Shown here: positions 18,884 to 29,800 of the stretch, one piece after another | How positions within the stretch are numbered: the stretch's first letter is position 1 | Layout: every line of letters starts with the position of its first letter | Assembly: GCA_964511665.1 (NCBI GenBank) | Contig: CAZEHA010000001.1 | Span: 112,761-176,760 of the forward strand | Origin: JAGOEF01 sp964511665 | Lineage (GTDB): Bacteria; Bacteroidota; Bacteroidia; Bacteroidales; ML635J-15 | DNA: 64,000 bases | Direction: 5' to 3' | Notes under the pieces: generated by a model | What the model was told of the DNA's origin: nothing | Databases searched by the model: none | Seen by the model: the letters and a program-made list of their open reading frames with translations, nothing else | Program-made: the position numbers and the translations under genes

Positions 18884-21343
18884 CTATTGTCCAAGTTTAA
18901 TTACGCCACCGTTATCATCGGCATCACGTGCCATTGGTGACTTCATTTGATAGCTTGTATTAAATGAATAGTTTAATCCGATCCAAACAATACGGGTTTC
19001 GCTATGGCTGTTATTCGAGATGTCGTAAATCACGTTACTTCCGCTTACTTGCCAGCGGCGCGTGTCGAAAACATCAGTAAGACTAAGGCTTATCTGCAAA
19101 CGCCTGTCGAGAAAACTTCTGCGCAGGGCTATATCGGTATAATACACCGGCAAAAATGTAAACTGTGGCATTTCGCTTGCCGACTGGTAGTTAAACATTA
19201 GGTGTAATTCTGTGTTTTTTAATGGTTTCAACACAATGGAAGTATTCAAGGTGTAAGCAAAATCGTGAGAACTTAAATCATGTATCAAATACGTCCCCGA
19301 AGTCTTGGTGAAATAGGCCGAGAAAACACTGTTTGCCTGCAACCATTTTGTACATGCAATTCTTACATCGATATCGGCACCGGTGCGGGTTTGAAGTTCA
19401 CCATTGGCAAAACTAATAATTAACTTATCGGGATATTCAAAAATACTTACGGGTGTTATAAAATTCTCGGTAAAACTTGCAAACACAGCCGTTTTTAGTT
19501 GCAGTTTATTCTTGGTAAGCGAATAACTCAACTCCAGTTTATTGGCAAGCTCCGGTATTAAATTGCGATTGCCGGTTTCATAAGTCAGGCGATCGATAAC
19601 ATTAATGAATGGATTTAATTGAGGATATCGAGGTCGGGTAATTCTACGATTTACGACAAAAGCCATATTTTGGTTTTCGTCTAGTTTGTAGTTCAACATA
19701 ATAAACGGAAAGGGATAAACCCATGAGTTATATATGCTGTCGTATACCGTACGTTGAATAAATACTGACGTATTATATTCTATCCTTATTCCGGCTTTGT
19801 AAAACAAACTGCCGCCAATACTGTCGCTACACATTGCATATACCGAGTGAATATTTTCGCAGTGTTCCAAATTGTTGCTGAAACTATTGTTGAGCAGCCA
19901 TGTATTTATGGAAGTGTCGAAATCGTAGAAGTAATATTCGAAATTGTTCCAGCGTCTAAAATATTTATACCCTGTTTCGAATCGTAAATTCTTTGCAAAA
20001 AGCATATAATAATCGCCCGATACAGTAAAATTGGTAGGTGTTCCTCCTCCTTCCGATCGTTGTAATAGTCCGTCGTCGCTGTAACTTGCCGGACGGTTGC
20101 CTCTGGTTCTCGAAAACGATGAGCCCAGAATCAATGCTTGTTTTGTCGGTTTCGGGCTAAAAGTGTAGCTCAACGATGTTTCGATATTTCTTCGGGAAAA
20201 TAAAATATTGTTGGTTCGCACAAAACTATATTCATGATATTCACCTCCATTCAGAAAACCACTGATAGTCTGGTTATTGTAAAACCGTGGAGCACTGTAT
20301 GAAACACCTATGTCGAACCGATGTTTTTTCGATGGCGTTGCTGCAAATTGAGCCAGTATATTGTCGGTAAAATTTCTTTGTGTCGACAAGGCTTCCTGCT
20401 CCATTTCTAACAAGCTTGCACGAAAATACCGGTTCAGGCTGCTTTCAACATAATCGGTGTGATATCGCCCGTTGTACGAAAGACGCATATCCCAAATTCC
20501 CGACTTCAAACTAATGCTCACGCCTCCGTTTGCTTTCAACTTATGTCCATAATTCAACTGTACAGATGCACCCAATCCACTACCCCTGTTTCTTTTTGTT
20601 ATTATATTGATAATACCTCCTGTTCCCTCGGCATCGTATTTTGCGTCGGCACTGGTGAGAATCTCAATTGTTTCTATGCCAGAAGCAGGCAGGGTATTCA
20701 AACTTTCTACAGTGCTAGGAATACCGTCGACCAAAATAAGCACATTGTTGTTCCCGCGCACATTGAGCCTGTCGTCGGCATCGAAGCTTACACCCGCAAC
20801 ACCCCGCAACACATCAGCAGCATTTCCCGAAACCGATGCAGCACTGCGCGATATATTGATGCTTGTTTTTTCGATATCGCTTTTTTTGTTGATCTGTTCT
20901 GCCGAAACCTCAACTTCGTCCAAAATGGTTGTTGCCGATTGCAGAAAAACAACAGTGTCGATATGTAAACGAGTGTTGTTCAAACGAAGATATATACTTG
21001 ACTGATTGTATCCAACAAAACTAGACACTATTACATAATGTCCTTCTTCCAGATTGTCGAAAACAATTTTGCCCCTTGCGTCGGTAATACCTCCGGTTAC
21101 CAGCACTGTATCGGGGAGCAAATACGCTGCTACCGAAGCAAATTCAATCAGCTTGCGCGATTGCAACTCGAGAGTTTGTATAGTTACACGTGATTCCTTG
21201 TTCGATTGTGCAAAAACGCTGGGCGTTGGTAACGAAAATAATAGAATGCAAAGCATTATGAAAGCAACTGGCAAACTTGACACAATATTGCTGCTGGGAG
21301 AACATGGTTTGTAGCATTTATTAAGGCACTTGTGCTTCATCAT
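18884..21343 (-). CDS. TonB-dependent-receptor-like outer membrane beta-barrel protein
   Basis: The 819-residue product has a signal peptide (cleavage expected near SVFAQ, about residue 45), a carboxypeptidase-regulatory-like beta domain (about 52-135, ending in VFLQSATTILDEVEV), a plug domain (LRGVAGVSFDADDRLNVRGNNNVLILVDG) and a long beta-barrel with alternating aromatic residues. This is the layout of the outer membrane beta-barrel family related to TonB-dependent receptors. The substrate is unknown and no SusD-like partner is adjacent, so a polysaccharide locus is unlikely. A TATCTTTG box at 21360-21367 (minus strand) lies just upstream. The gene converges on the PGK gene. Confidence 0.87.
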   Translation of the reverse strand: MMKHKCLNKCYKPCSPSSNIVSSLPVAFIMLCILLFSLPTPSVFAQSNKESRVTIQTLELQSRKLIEFASVAAYLLPDTVLVTGGITDARGKIVFDNLEEGHYVIVSSFVGYNQSSIYLRLNNTRLHIDTVVFLQSATTILDEVEVSAEQINKKSDIEKTSINISRSAASVSGNAADVLRGVAGVSFDADDRLNVRGNNNVLILVDGIPSTVESLNTLPASGIETIEILTSADAKYDAEGTGGIINIITKRNRGSGLGASVQLNYGHKLKANGGVSISLKSGIWDMRLSYNGRYHTDYVESSLNRYFRASLLEMEQEALSTQRNFTDNILAQFAATPSKKHRFDIGVSYSAPRFYNNQTISGFLNGGEYHEYSFVRTNNILFSRRNIETSLSYTFSPKPTKQALILGSSFSRTRGNRPASYSDDGLLQRSEGGGTPTNFTVSGDYYMLFAKNLRFETGYKYFRRWNNFEYYFYDFDTSINTWLLNNSFSNNLEHCENIHSVYAMCSDSIGGSLFYKAGIRIEYNTSVFIQRTVYDSIYNSWVYPFPFIMLNYKLDENQNMAFVVNRRITRPRYPQLNPFINVIDRLTYETGNRNLIPELANKLELSYSLTKNKLQLKTAVFASFTENFITPVSIFEYPDKLIISFANGELQTRTGADIDVRIACTKWLQANSVFSAYFTKTSGTYLIHDLSSHDFAYTLNTSIVLKPLKNTELHLMFNYQSASEMPQFTFLPVYYTDIALRRSFLDRRLQISLSLTDVFDTRRWQVSGSNVIYDISNNSHSETRIVWIGLNYSFNTSYQMKSPMARDADDNGGVIKLGQ

Positions 21344-21398
21344 TGCGTTTTAAAGGCTTCAAAGATAATAGTTTTGCACAATTTCGTTTGGCATCGGG

Positions 21399-21429
21399 TT
21401 GTGTGCTGCTATTTTAAATTGTAATTTTG
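21399..21429 (+). promoter_or_regulatory. Promoter-like pair upstream of the isoaspartyl peptidase gene
   Basis: TTG (21399-21401) and TAATTTTG (21422-21429) are separated by 20 nt, the spacing expected for Bacteroidota promoters. The pair ends 26 nt before the ATG at 21456 and so supports that start over the start of the longer open frame. Confidence 0.55.
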
Positions 21430-21455
21430 TTTCTGATATCAAAACAAAGAGTCGT

Positions 21456-22388
21456 ATGAAAGGTTTTTTTTTGGTTCTGTTTGCAACGCTGAGTTTTTTT
21501 CAGTTAATGTCGCAACAACCCTATGCCCTTATGCTTCACGGAGGAGCCGGTAATTTCGACAGCAATAATTTTACAGCCGAAGAAAAGGCCGACTACCGCA
21601 ATATTTTTGAACAAGTGCTGATTGTTGGCGATTCGTTGCTGCGAAACGGGATTGCAGCTATTGATGTTGCCGTAATATGCGTAGCCATGCTCGAAGATTG
21701 CCCCTTATTCAATGCCGGCAAAGGAGCAGTGTTTACGGCCGAAGGCCGACACGAACTCGATGCATCGGTAATGAATGGTAAAGACCTTAAGGCAGGTGCC
21801 GTTGCAGGAGTAAGCACGATAAAAAATCCGGTGTTGGCTGCCCGACGGGTCATGGACAGCACCGAACACGTAATGCTGATAGGCCCCGGGGCCGAAAAGT
21901 TTGCCGCTTTACAAGGGCTGACATTGGTAGATAATACATATTTTTCGACGCCCGAAATGCATCAGCGTTACTTGAATGCATCGAAAAGCGGCACAGTGGG
22001 TGCTGTTGTTCTCGACAGACACGGTAACCTGGCAGCAGCAACCTCAACCGGAGGTATGATGATGAAGAAACACGGTCGTGTAGGCGATTCGCCGATTATT
22101 GGAGCCGGAACCTATGCCGACAACAAAACATGTGCTGTTTCGTGCACCGGGCATGGAGAATATTTCATACGATATATGGCTGCTTTCAACATTGTGGCAA
22201 TGATGAGATATCAGCAACTAAGCCTTGAAGAAGCCTGCCGCAGAAGTATCAGAGAAATGGCCGATGCCGGTGGCACAGGCGGAGTTATTGCTATCGATAC
22301 CAATGCCAATGTTTTCGCATATTTCAGCACTAAGTCGATGTTTCGTGCATACACCCGAAACTCGGCTGAATTTGTGATTGAGTTTTAA
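21456..22388 (+). CDS. Exported isoaspartyl peptidase/L-asparaginase (Ntn hydrolase)
   Basis: The 310-residue product has a signal peptide (MKGFFLVLFATLSFFQLMSQ) followed by the plant-type asparaginase/isoaspartyl dipeptidase fold. Key features are the N-terminal LMLHGGAGN, the NAGKGAVFT segment, and the autocleavage site SGTVGAVVLD, in which the Thr becomes the catalytic N-terminal nucleophile of the beta subunit. The segments GRVGDSPIIGAGTYAD and CTGHGEYFIRY, both typical substrate-pocket regions, follow. The enzyme hydrolyses isoaspartyl dipeptides and asparagine, here probably in the periplasm. The ATG at 21456 is chosen because it begins the signal peptide. Its stop codon is directly adjacent to the stop codon of the opposite gene. 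Confidence 0.9.
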   Translation: MKGFFLVLFATLSFFQLMSQQPYALMLHGGAGNFDSNNFTAEEKADYRNIFEQVLIVGDSLLRNGIAAIDVAVICVAMLEDCPLFNAGKGAVFTAEGRHELDASVMNGKDLKAGAVAGVSTIKNPVLAARRVMDSTEHVMLIGPGAEKFAALQGLTLVDNTYFSTPEMHQRYLNASKSGTVGAVVLDRHGNLAAATSTGGMMMKKHGRVGDSPIIGAGTYADNKTCAVSCTGHGEYFIRYMAAFNIVAMMRYQQLSLEEACRRSIREMADAGGTGGVIAIDTNANVFAYFSTKSMFRAYTRNSAEFVIEF

Positions 22389-23426
22389 TCAGAATTTAAT
22401 TTGTTTGGCAATATTCAGGCTTTCTTTTTTGCTTATTGCCGGTAATGCCCAAACGGTAACATAGCAGTTTTTTTCGGGATACATAATTGTAAGCACCGAG
22501 GCATAGCCTTCGGCATATATGTGTAGAGGAGTATAAATCATATCGTGACCATATTTATTGAAATGCTCGGAACTTTCGCTCACCAGGTCAACCTCCATAT
22601 AATAATTATCGATGTGTTTTGCACTGATGCTGATAGTTTCTATCATCGACTTCTGCCAGTCAGCTACAAAACTACCCCATAAATCAGATACTACTCCATT
22701 GGGAAAACCTTTGATTTTTACCTTATTCATAGCTTTTTCAAATTCTTCGTAGGGCATCTCGATGTCAACATAGGCATAAGCTTCGTAATCAATCCCATCA
22801 TCTTCGTAGTTGTAGTTGCTGTAATCGCTTATCTCGATATCTCCGGGCACGGTAAATTTTTCGGCCGGAACAATAATGTTTTCCTCGAAACGGGTAGCAA
22901 CCACAGTACTGAAGCCGTCGTCGAGATAGGTCTCGGTTTTAAGAGCCAGTCCTTTATATATCCACATTTTGGTGCCCCACATTTCGAAAACACCACACTT
23001 TCGGCCTAAAAAAACCTCTTCACCGTGAAACACTCCATCCATTTCTTCAGTCAACGACCTTAGATATTCAAGCATTTCGTCGTCGTTCATCTTCATATAC
23101 GGATAGTCATCTTCGCTCCATTCGGGCATTTCGATACGATAACCGGTTCTTTCGGCTAAATCTACTTCATACATGTACATACTGTCGTACACAATCATCC
23201 GGTTATACACGGTAGTAAAAATCTCTCCTGCGTCTCTCCATTGGGTTTGACTACTGTCGATTTCGCAGTAGAGTTTTCCGTGATTATCGAACCAGATGCA
23301 TCGCTTACCGTTAACATCGCCTGTAAGTTCATATTCAATATAACCCGATTTCACCGAGTACTGCGCCAATACACTGCAAGCACATAAGCTGAGTAAGAGC
23401 ACCAATAATAGCATGTTTCTTTTCAT
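22389..23426 (-). CDS. Exported protein, function unknown
   Basis: The product (about 345 residues) begins with a clear signal peptide, MKRNMLLLVLLLSLCACSVLAQ; cleavage after VLA is likely, though the CAC could act as a lipobox. The mature part is acidic and rich in Asp, Glu and Tyr (for example YSNYNYEDDGIDYEAYAYVD), starts with VKSGYIEYELTGD and contains several Trp- and Tyr-rich strands. The start VKSGYIEY resembles periplasmic proteins of the DUF4412 type, but I cannot assign a family. It follows the lipoprotein gene at 23472 by 45 nt on the same strand, so the pair may be an operon of cell-envelope proteins. Confidence 0.68.
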   Translation of the reverse strand: MKRNMLLLVLLLSLCACSVLAQYSVKSGYIEYELTGDVNGKRCIWFDNHGKLYCEIDSSQTQWRDAGEIFTTVYNRMIVYDSMYMYEVDLAERTGYRIEMPEWSEDDYPYMKMNDDEMLEYLRSLTEEMDGVFHGEEVFLGRKCGVFEMWGTKMWIYKGLALKTETYLDDGFSTVVATRFEENIIVPAEKFTVPGDIEISDYSNYNYEDDGIDYEAYAYVDIEMPYEEFEKAMNKVKIKGFPNGVVSDLWGSFVADWQKSMIETISISAKHIDNYYMEVDLVSESSEHFNKYGHDMIYTPLHIYAEGYASVLTIMYPEKNCYVTVWALPAISKKESLNIAKQIKF

Positions 23427-23471
23427 TGTAAATGGGGTTTTAAGATTATTAAATAAATTCTGTTCCACTTG

Positions 23472-24530
23472 CTATAAGTTGTATGATAAATACAAAAGAC
23501 TTGTGTCGGTAATGGGCAGCAACCATAAATTACTGTCGTTATCGTTAAGCATTCGCACATTACCAGAGAAGCTGTTGTTTTTTAGTAAATCAGAATACCC
23601 ATTCGAGCTTAATCTAAAAACCTGTCGGTTTTTTGCATCGTAAACTCGCACCATGCCCTGCAACATGTCGCCGGCTTGCAGGGCTTTAATGTCTTCTGAT
23701 TCGCTGCGGTTTTCGAAATCGTTACGAAGCACACCGCACAGGTGTTTCAAAGTTTTTGTGCGGTTCACTATTTCGGCCGAAAAAGCATTGGCTTTTGTAA
23801 GGCATTCGTCTACATAAAACTCGTTGGTGCGGTAACTTGCCGCAATGTGCAAAAGTTTATCGAACTCCGAATTGAATTGAGAGGCAGGAGCAGTAAGCCC
23901 GAATATGGCATACCCGGCACCCAGCCCTGCTTTTTGCTCTCCCATGGCACCGGTGTAAGGAGCCAGATTTATAAGGCACAACATTTCTATTACTTCACTG
24001 CCGTTATAATAAACCACACGCAACACCTCCGACTTTCCGCCCAATATGAATGTCTCGGTTTTTTCAGATGTGATAATACTAAAATACCCTGTATTGGGGA
24101 AAATTTGGGAATAAGCCAAAGCCCATGGTGTTTGCAGCATGGCCGTTATGTTTGTAAGGAACATCGAAGGCTCGAAAGGTATTACCACCGGCATATCGAA
24201 CCACGGAATATCGAAACCCAGCGAATGCATGTATTGCAAGTCGTAGCGTTTTTGATCGAAACCCAAATATACCGGCCCCAGCGTTTCCAGTAAAAACACC
24301 CGGGTTTCGGGATGCAGTGTGTCATAAGCAGCCCATGCAAAAAAATCACACTCTCCCTGTGTAATCATTGTCCAGTTTCGAGGTATGTCGATGTTGCATT
24401 TATCAGTTTCGAAGCGCTGCAAATCATAGGCATTCTGTTGATTGCTTTCATCGGTATTGTAGTGTTTAACCGGCCTGCTACATGAGCTGCCAAGCAATAC
24501 ACAAACCGCTATGATGTATAAACAACGCAT
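23472..24530 (-). CDS. Lipoprotein, function unknown
   Basis: The product (352 residues from the ATG at 24530) starts with MRCLYIIAVCVLLGSSC, a normal lipoprotein signal with a GSSC lipobox, so the upstream part of the open frame (to 24614) is probably not translated. The mature protein is a mixed alpha/beta sequence with no domain I recognise; segments include CNIDIPRNWTMI and YNGSEVIEMLCLINLAPYTG. The opening resembles periplasmic proteins with a PsbP- or DUF1795-like start (IPRNWT), which is a weak impression. It heads a likely two-gene unit with the exported protein at 22389. Confidence 0.65.
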   Translation of the reverse strand: MRCLYIIAVCVLLGSSCSRPVKHYNTDESNQQNAYDLQRFETDKCNIDIPRNWTMITQGECDFFAWAAYDTLHPETRVFLLETLGPVYLGFDQKRYDLQYMHSLGFDIPWFDMPVVIPFEPSMFLTNITAMLQTPWALAYSQIFPNTGYFSIITSEKTETFILGGKSEVLRVVYYNGSEVIEMLCLINLAPYTGAMGEQKAGLGAGYAIFGLTAPASQFNSEFDKLLHIAASYRTNEFYVDECLTKANAFSAEIVNRTKTLKHLCGVLRNDFENRSESEDIKALQAGDMLQGMVRVYDAKNRQVFRLSSNGYSDLLKNNSFSGNVRMLNDNDSNLWLLPITDTSLLYLSYNL

Positions 24531-24699
24531 TGTTTTTTTGATAAAAATATAAATAATTTTACAACTGTCAACCCATATGCGAATTTGATAGAACATTGCA
24601 TTGAATGAACACACTGATTCTTAAAACAATTTTATAACGAAAATTCCATAACTTTGTTTTTTCGATTATTTTTACCAAAAATATAAAACTTTTTCATTT

Positions 24700-25719
24700 A
24701 TGGCAGCCTTCAGAGTTCTTACATTAAACGAAGTCATCATTCAAAAGCAGTCGGCATTTCCGTATGCAAAAGGCGAGCTTTCGCGATTGCTCAGTCATAT
24801 TGGGTTGGCGGCAAAAATTGTTCACAAGCAGGTAAACAAAGCCGGATTGGTTAACATTTTGGGTGAGTCGAACAAAATAAACGTACAGGGCGAAAGTCAG
24901 CAGAAGCTTGATGTATATGCCGATGATGTATTTCGCAAAGCGCTTCAGGCTTCGGGGATTGTGTGTGGCATTGCTTCGGAAGAAAACGACGACATTGTAA
25001 TTTTCGACGACGATTTATCGCTTGAAGGAAACTACGTGGTTTGTATCGACCCGCTCGATGGCAGCTCGAACATCGACGTAAACGTATCGATAGGTTCTAT
25101 TTTCTCTATTTATCGCCGCTTGTCGCCCGTAGGGACAAGGGCCGACATCAACGATTTTCTGCAGCCGGGCATCAAACAGGTTGCTGCCGGATATGTTATT
25201 TATGGTTCATCTACCATGCTGGTTTACACTACAGGCTTGGGAACAACAGGCTTTACCTACGATATGTCGATTGGAGAGTTTTGTTTGTCGAACACCTATA
25301 TGGTAACTCCCAAAAGCGGCAATATATACTCGATTAACGAAGGAAACTACATCAAATTCCCTATGGGCGTGAAGCAGTATATAAAATACTGTCAGGAAGA
25401 AGACAAAGACAGCAACCGGCCCTACACCTCACGATATATCGGTTCGCTCGTGGCCGACTTTCATCGCAATTTACTCAAGGGCGGCATTTATATATACCCT
25501 ACCACAGCCAGTAGCCCTAACGGAAAACTACGCCTGTTGTACGAATGCAATCCCATCGCTTTTTTGGCCGAGCAGGCCGGTGGTTTGGCCACCGACGGCA
25601 GGGGCAAACGGATACTCGAAATACAACCAACCAGCATCCATCAGCGAGTTCCGTTCTTTACCGGTTCAAAAAACATGGTAGAAAAAGCCGAGGAACTTAT
25701 GCGTGAGTATGGTGATTAA
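24700..25719 (+). CDS. fbp: Class I fructose-1,6-bisphosphatase
   Basis: The 339-residue product is a class I FBPase, which dephosphorylates fructose 1,6-bisphosphate in gluconeogenesis (cytosol, Mg-dependent). The metal and phosphate motif DPLDGSSNIDVNVSIGSIFS is unmistakable, as are ASEENDDI (metal-binding Glu), the substrate-binding RYIGSLVADFHRNLLKGGIY segment and YECNPIAFLAEQAGG. The length is normal. A TAACTTTG box at 24649-24656 is a likely minus-7 element. The TAA stop shares its last A with the ATG of the next gene (25719), so the two are translationally coupled. With the tandem PGK nearby, central carbon metabolism is well represented here, though they are not one operon. Confidence 0.95.
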   Translation: MAAFRVLTLNEVIIQKQSAFPYAKGELSRLLSHIGLAAKIVHKQVNKAGLVNILGESNKINVQGESQQKLDVYADDVFRKALQASGIVCGIASEENDDIVIFDDDLSLEGNYVVCIDPLDGSSNIDVNVSIGSIFSIYRRLSPVGTRADINDFLQPGIKQVAAGYVIYGSSTMLVYTTGLGTTGFTYDMSIGEFCLSNTYMVTPKSGNIYSINEGNYIKFPMGVKQYIKYCQEEDKDSNRPYTSRYIGSLVADFHRNLLKGGIYIYPTTASSPNGKLRLLYECNPIAFLAEQAGGLATDGRGKRILEIQPTSIHQRVPFFTGSKNMVEKAEELMREYGD

Positions 25720-26816
25720 TGCTAAACACAACAATGCGTAGTTATATAGCTGCATCTCTGTTTTTTTTTACTGTTGTGTGTACCCTGCAGTTACACGCAC
25801 AATCTCCCACTATTAGAAAACTTACTTTTCTCAGCCCAACAGTACTCGAAACATCGGGCTTGGTATTAATCAACGATACCCTGTATACCCACAACGACTC
25901 GGGGGGTGACCCCTGCATATATGCCATAAGTAAAAGCGACACCACAGTGCTAAATACTGTTTGCTTCAACACAATCAGAAATGTCGACTGGGAAGACATT
26001 GCCGTTGACGAGCATTATTTATATATTGGCGATTTTGGAAACAACGCCGGAGCCAGAAAAAATCTCTGTATTTATCGCATTCGTATCGATGAGTTGAACT
26101 CTAATAATGCGACAATTGATACCATTGCATTTTCGTTTGGTGACCAAACCGACTTTGCACCCAATTTCAGAAAAACCGAATACGATTGTGAAGCTCTTTT
26201 TACTGCCGGCGAATACATCTATGTGCTTACCAAAGATTGGTTACACAAAAAAACAAAAATGTATCGCTTACCCAAACAGCCCGGAGCGTATCAAGCAGAT
26301 CCACTATTGGTTGTTGACACACGCGGAATGGTAACCGGAGCCGATTTTCATCCGGAAAAATCGTTGTTAGCCCTGATCGGTTACGAAAAGAGATATCCAT
26401 TTCATCCTCTCTTGTTTCTGATACAGTTCGACGAAGACATGCAAAACATCAGGCAGTTTTATCGGCATTCGCTTCATATGAACAGCTTGCAAACCGAAGG
26501 CATTGTATGGTCAGACGGATATCGCATGTATGTGTCGAACGAAGACCTACTGAATATGTCGGCAAGGCTTAGCGAGATAGACTTTTCTGATTGCAGGCTC
26601 TTTGGATTTATAAGTAATCCGATGCCCGACCCCGAAACATTGTGGGAAACAGGCTATAATGTAAATATGCAAATTGCCGATAGCAGCGGAAACATTGTGT
26701 TTGATGGTAAGCTGAAAAAATTTCTGCGCAACGAAGAGTGCATGCAGCACATAGTGTTGCCGGCCACAGTTCACTGGAGCGTAAAAAAAACATCGGGGTG
26801 GTTTGTATGGCAATAA
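25719..26816 (+). CDS. Exported protein with probable beta-propeller-like repeats, function unknown
   Basis: The 365-residue product has a signal peptide (MRSYIAASLFFFTVVCTLQLHAQ from the internal ATG at 25734; the frame's first ATG at 25719 overlaps the fbp stop by one base). The mature part contains repeated segments of the type LVLINDTLYTHNDSGGDPCIYAI and DWEDIAVDEHYLYIGDFGNN, as seen in periplasmic beta-propeller proteins that lack a named function. The C-terminus (HWSVKKTSGWFVWQ) lacks a clear type IX sorting signal, so it is probably periplasmic or outer-membrane associated. The substrate and partner are unknown; coupling to fbp may only reflect compact gene packing. Confidence 0.72.
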   Translation: MLNTTMRSYIAASLFFFTVVCTLQLHAQSPTIRKLTFLSPTVLETSGLVLINDTLYTHNDSGGDPCIYAISKSDTTVLNTVCFNTIRNVDWEDIAVDEHYLYIGDFGNNAGARKNLCIYRIRIDELNSNNATIDTIAFSFGDQTDFAPNFRKTEYDCEALFTAGEYIYVLTKDWLHKKTKMYRLPKQPGAYQADPLLVVDTRGMVTGADFHPEKSLLALIGYEKRYPFHPLLFLIQFDEDMQNIRQFYRHSLHMNSLQTEGIVWSDGYRMYVSNEDLLNMSARLSEIDFSDCRLFGFISNPMPDPETLWETGYNVNMQIADSSGNIVFDGKLKKFLRNEECMQHIVLPATVHWSVKKTSGWFVWQ

Positions 26817-26868
26817 GCCGTATTCAGTTTTTTTACCGATATCTTCGAAAAATCAATATTTTTGCCGC

Positions 26869-29800
26869 GTGAAAAACAAAACCTTCAATGTATTTCATAA
26901 CGATAGCCGCATTGCGGAGCTTTGTTCTATATCGGAAACAGATAACGAAGCAAAAATTCGTATTACCGGTCTAGCGGGGTCATCGCCGGCCTATGCCATG
27001 GCTTCCTTTTTTGAACATACCGGCCGCAGGCTGTGCGTTGTGTTCAACGACAAAGAAATTGCATCGTATTGCCGCGACGACCTGATGGCCATTCTTGGCG
27101 AAGATAAGGTGCTGTTTTACCCTTCATCGTATAAGCGTTCGTTGGAGTACGAAAAGACCGATGGTATTAATATTGTGCTGAAAACCGGTGTGCTCGAAAA
27201 ACTCAGCAACAGCAACAAAGCCTGGATTGTAGTTACCTATGCCGATGCTATTTCGGAGAAAGCAGTTAAAAAAACCGAACTCAAGAATAACACACTGCGC
27301 ATTGCGCCGGGCGACAAACTTTCGATGGAATTTGTGGCTGAGTTTTTATATGAGTTCGGGTTCACAAAAGAAGAGTTTGTGTATGAGCCCGGAACATTTG
27401 CGGTAAGAGGAAGTATTATCGATGTGTTTTCATACAGCAGCGATTGCGGTTACCGCATCGATTTTTTTGGTGATGAGGTAGAAAGCGTTCGCTCTTTTAC
27501 TCCCGCAACACAACTTAGCGACAATAAACTGCGCAGCATACATATTGTGCCTAACATTCACGAACATTTAAACAACAGCGAACACGTCAGTTTTTTTGAA
27601 TACCTCGGAGTAAAGTCATCGATATGGGTGCAAAATCTCGAAGCCCTGAATAGCAGAATAGATTCTCTTTTTAAAACGGCTGGCAATACATATACTTCGG
27701 CCAACAACGAATTGGCCCCCGACCCCGAAAAAAAATTCTTGTCGCAACAAGAACTGCATAGTCAACTCATACAATCCATAGTAACAGAATTCGACGGAAC
27801 AGCCTCGTGGTGCAATCAATATCGTTTCAACTTCAACACCTCGGCGCAGCCTGTTTTCGGGAAACAGTTCGATTTACTGATAGATGATTTGCAGCACCGC
27901 CACAACCAAGGATACACCACCTGCATTTTATCGGATAACCCGAAACAAATCGAACGCCTTCGCGATATTGTTGCAGCCCGCAAGCACGAAATTCGTTTCG
28001 AAGCTCCCGGATATACAATACATCAGGGGTTTATCGATCACGACCACCAAATTTGTTTTTATACCGACCATCAGATATTCGAACGTTACCACCGCTTTAA
28101 GGTAAAAGAATCGTTTGTGCGCAAAGATGCCATCAGCGTAAAAGAATTGCAATCGATTAGCCCCGGCGACTATGTGGTGCATGTCGACAGCGGCATTGGG
28201 CGATTTGGAGGGCTTACAACCATCGACAACAACGGCAGGTTGCAAGAAGTGGTTACCATTCATTATGCCGAAAGCGATGTGTTGTTTGTGAACATCCACT
28301 CGTTGCACCGTATTTCGAAATATCGAGGGAAAGATGATCTGCCTCCACAGATTCAGCGTTTGGGTTCGGGAAACTGGAAGCGGCTTAAAGAAAGAACAAA
28401 ACAACAGCTGAAAAACATTGCCCGGGAACTTATAGCACTGTATGCAGGGCGTTCGGCGCAACAAGGTTTTTCGTTTTCGCCCGACACCTATTTGCAGCAG
28501 GAATTAGAATCGTCGTTTATTTACGAAGATACCCCCGACCAAATAAAAGTAACTCGCGAAGTAAAAGCCGACATGGAAAAACCAATACCCATGGACAGGC
28601 TGGTGTGTGGCGATGTGGGATTCGGAAAAACCGAGATTGCCATCAGGGCGGCCTTTAAGGCTGTTTGCGATGGAAAACAGGTAGCCGTATTGGTTCCCAC
28701 CACCATACTGGCACTTCAGCATTATCAAACTTTTAGCGACCGACTGTCGCAACTTCCTGTGTCGGTTTCCTATATAAGTCGTTTGCGAACAGCCGCACAA
28801 ATAAAAGCATCGTTAACCGATTTAAAAGAAGGCAAGCTTGATATATTAATTGGGACGCATCGGTTGGTGGCAGCCGATGTGGTGTTTAAAGATCTGGGCT
28901 TGCTTATTATTGATGAGGAGCAAAAATTTGGTGTAGCCGTAAAAGAAAAGCTAAAAAAACTAAAGCTGAATGTTGACACACTTACCTTAACTGCAACGCC
29001 AATACCCCGCACCCTGCAGTTCTCGTTGATGGGAGCCCGCGATTTATCAGTTATAAGCACGCCGCCTCCGAACCGTCAACCCATTGTTACCGAACTACAC
29101 ACATTTAACACCGCCATTATAAAAGAAGCTATTTATTACGAAGTAAACAGAAACGGACAGGTGTTTTTTGTGAATAACCGCATCGACAATATCAACCAAA
29201 TACTGACCACCATAAAAAAGGCCTGTCCCGATGTAAGTGCTGTGGTTGCCCATGGTCAAATGGAAGGCCGACAACTCGAAAAAATTATTCTCGACTTTAT
29301 GCGTGGCGATTTCGATGTGTTGATATCGACTTCGATAATCGAAAACGGAGTAGATATACCCAATGCGAATACGATAATAATTAACAACGCAAACAATTTC
29401 GGCCTGAGCGATTTGCATCAACTGCGCGGCAGAGTGGGCCGTTCGAACCGTAAGGCGTTTTGCTATTTGCTGGCGCCGCCTGTTGAGCTTATGAGCAACG
29501 ATGCACGTCGCCGACTGAAAGCTATTGAAGAATACAACGAATTGGGGAGTGGATTCAATATTGCCTTGCAGGACCTCGATATCAGAGGTGCCGGCGATAT
29601 TTTTGGAGCCGAGCAGTCGGGCTTTATTGCCAACATCGGATTCGAGACCTACAACCAAATCATAAGCGAAGCCTTAACCGAACTTAAAGAAACCGAGTTT
29701 AAGGAACTGTTTGCCGAAAAAACCGGCGGAAAAGAAGTAGAGACCTATCGCTCAACCGACTGCAGCATCGACACCGATTTCGAAATTCTGTTTCCGTCTG

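Noticed and set aside
28504..29060. Antisense frames within mfd
   Set aside because: mfd is intact with all motifs, and the antisense frames have no start signals or recognisable domains.
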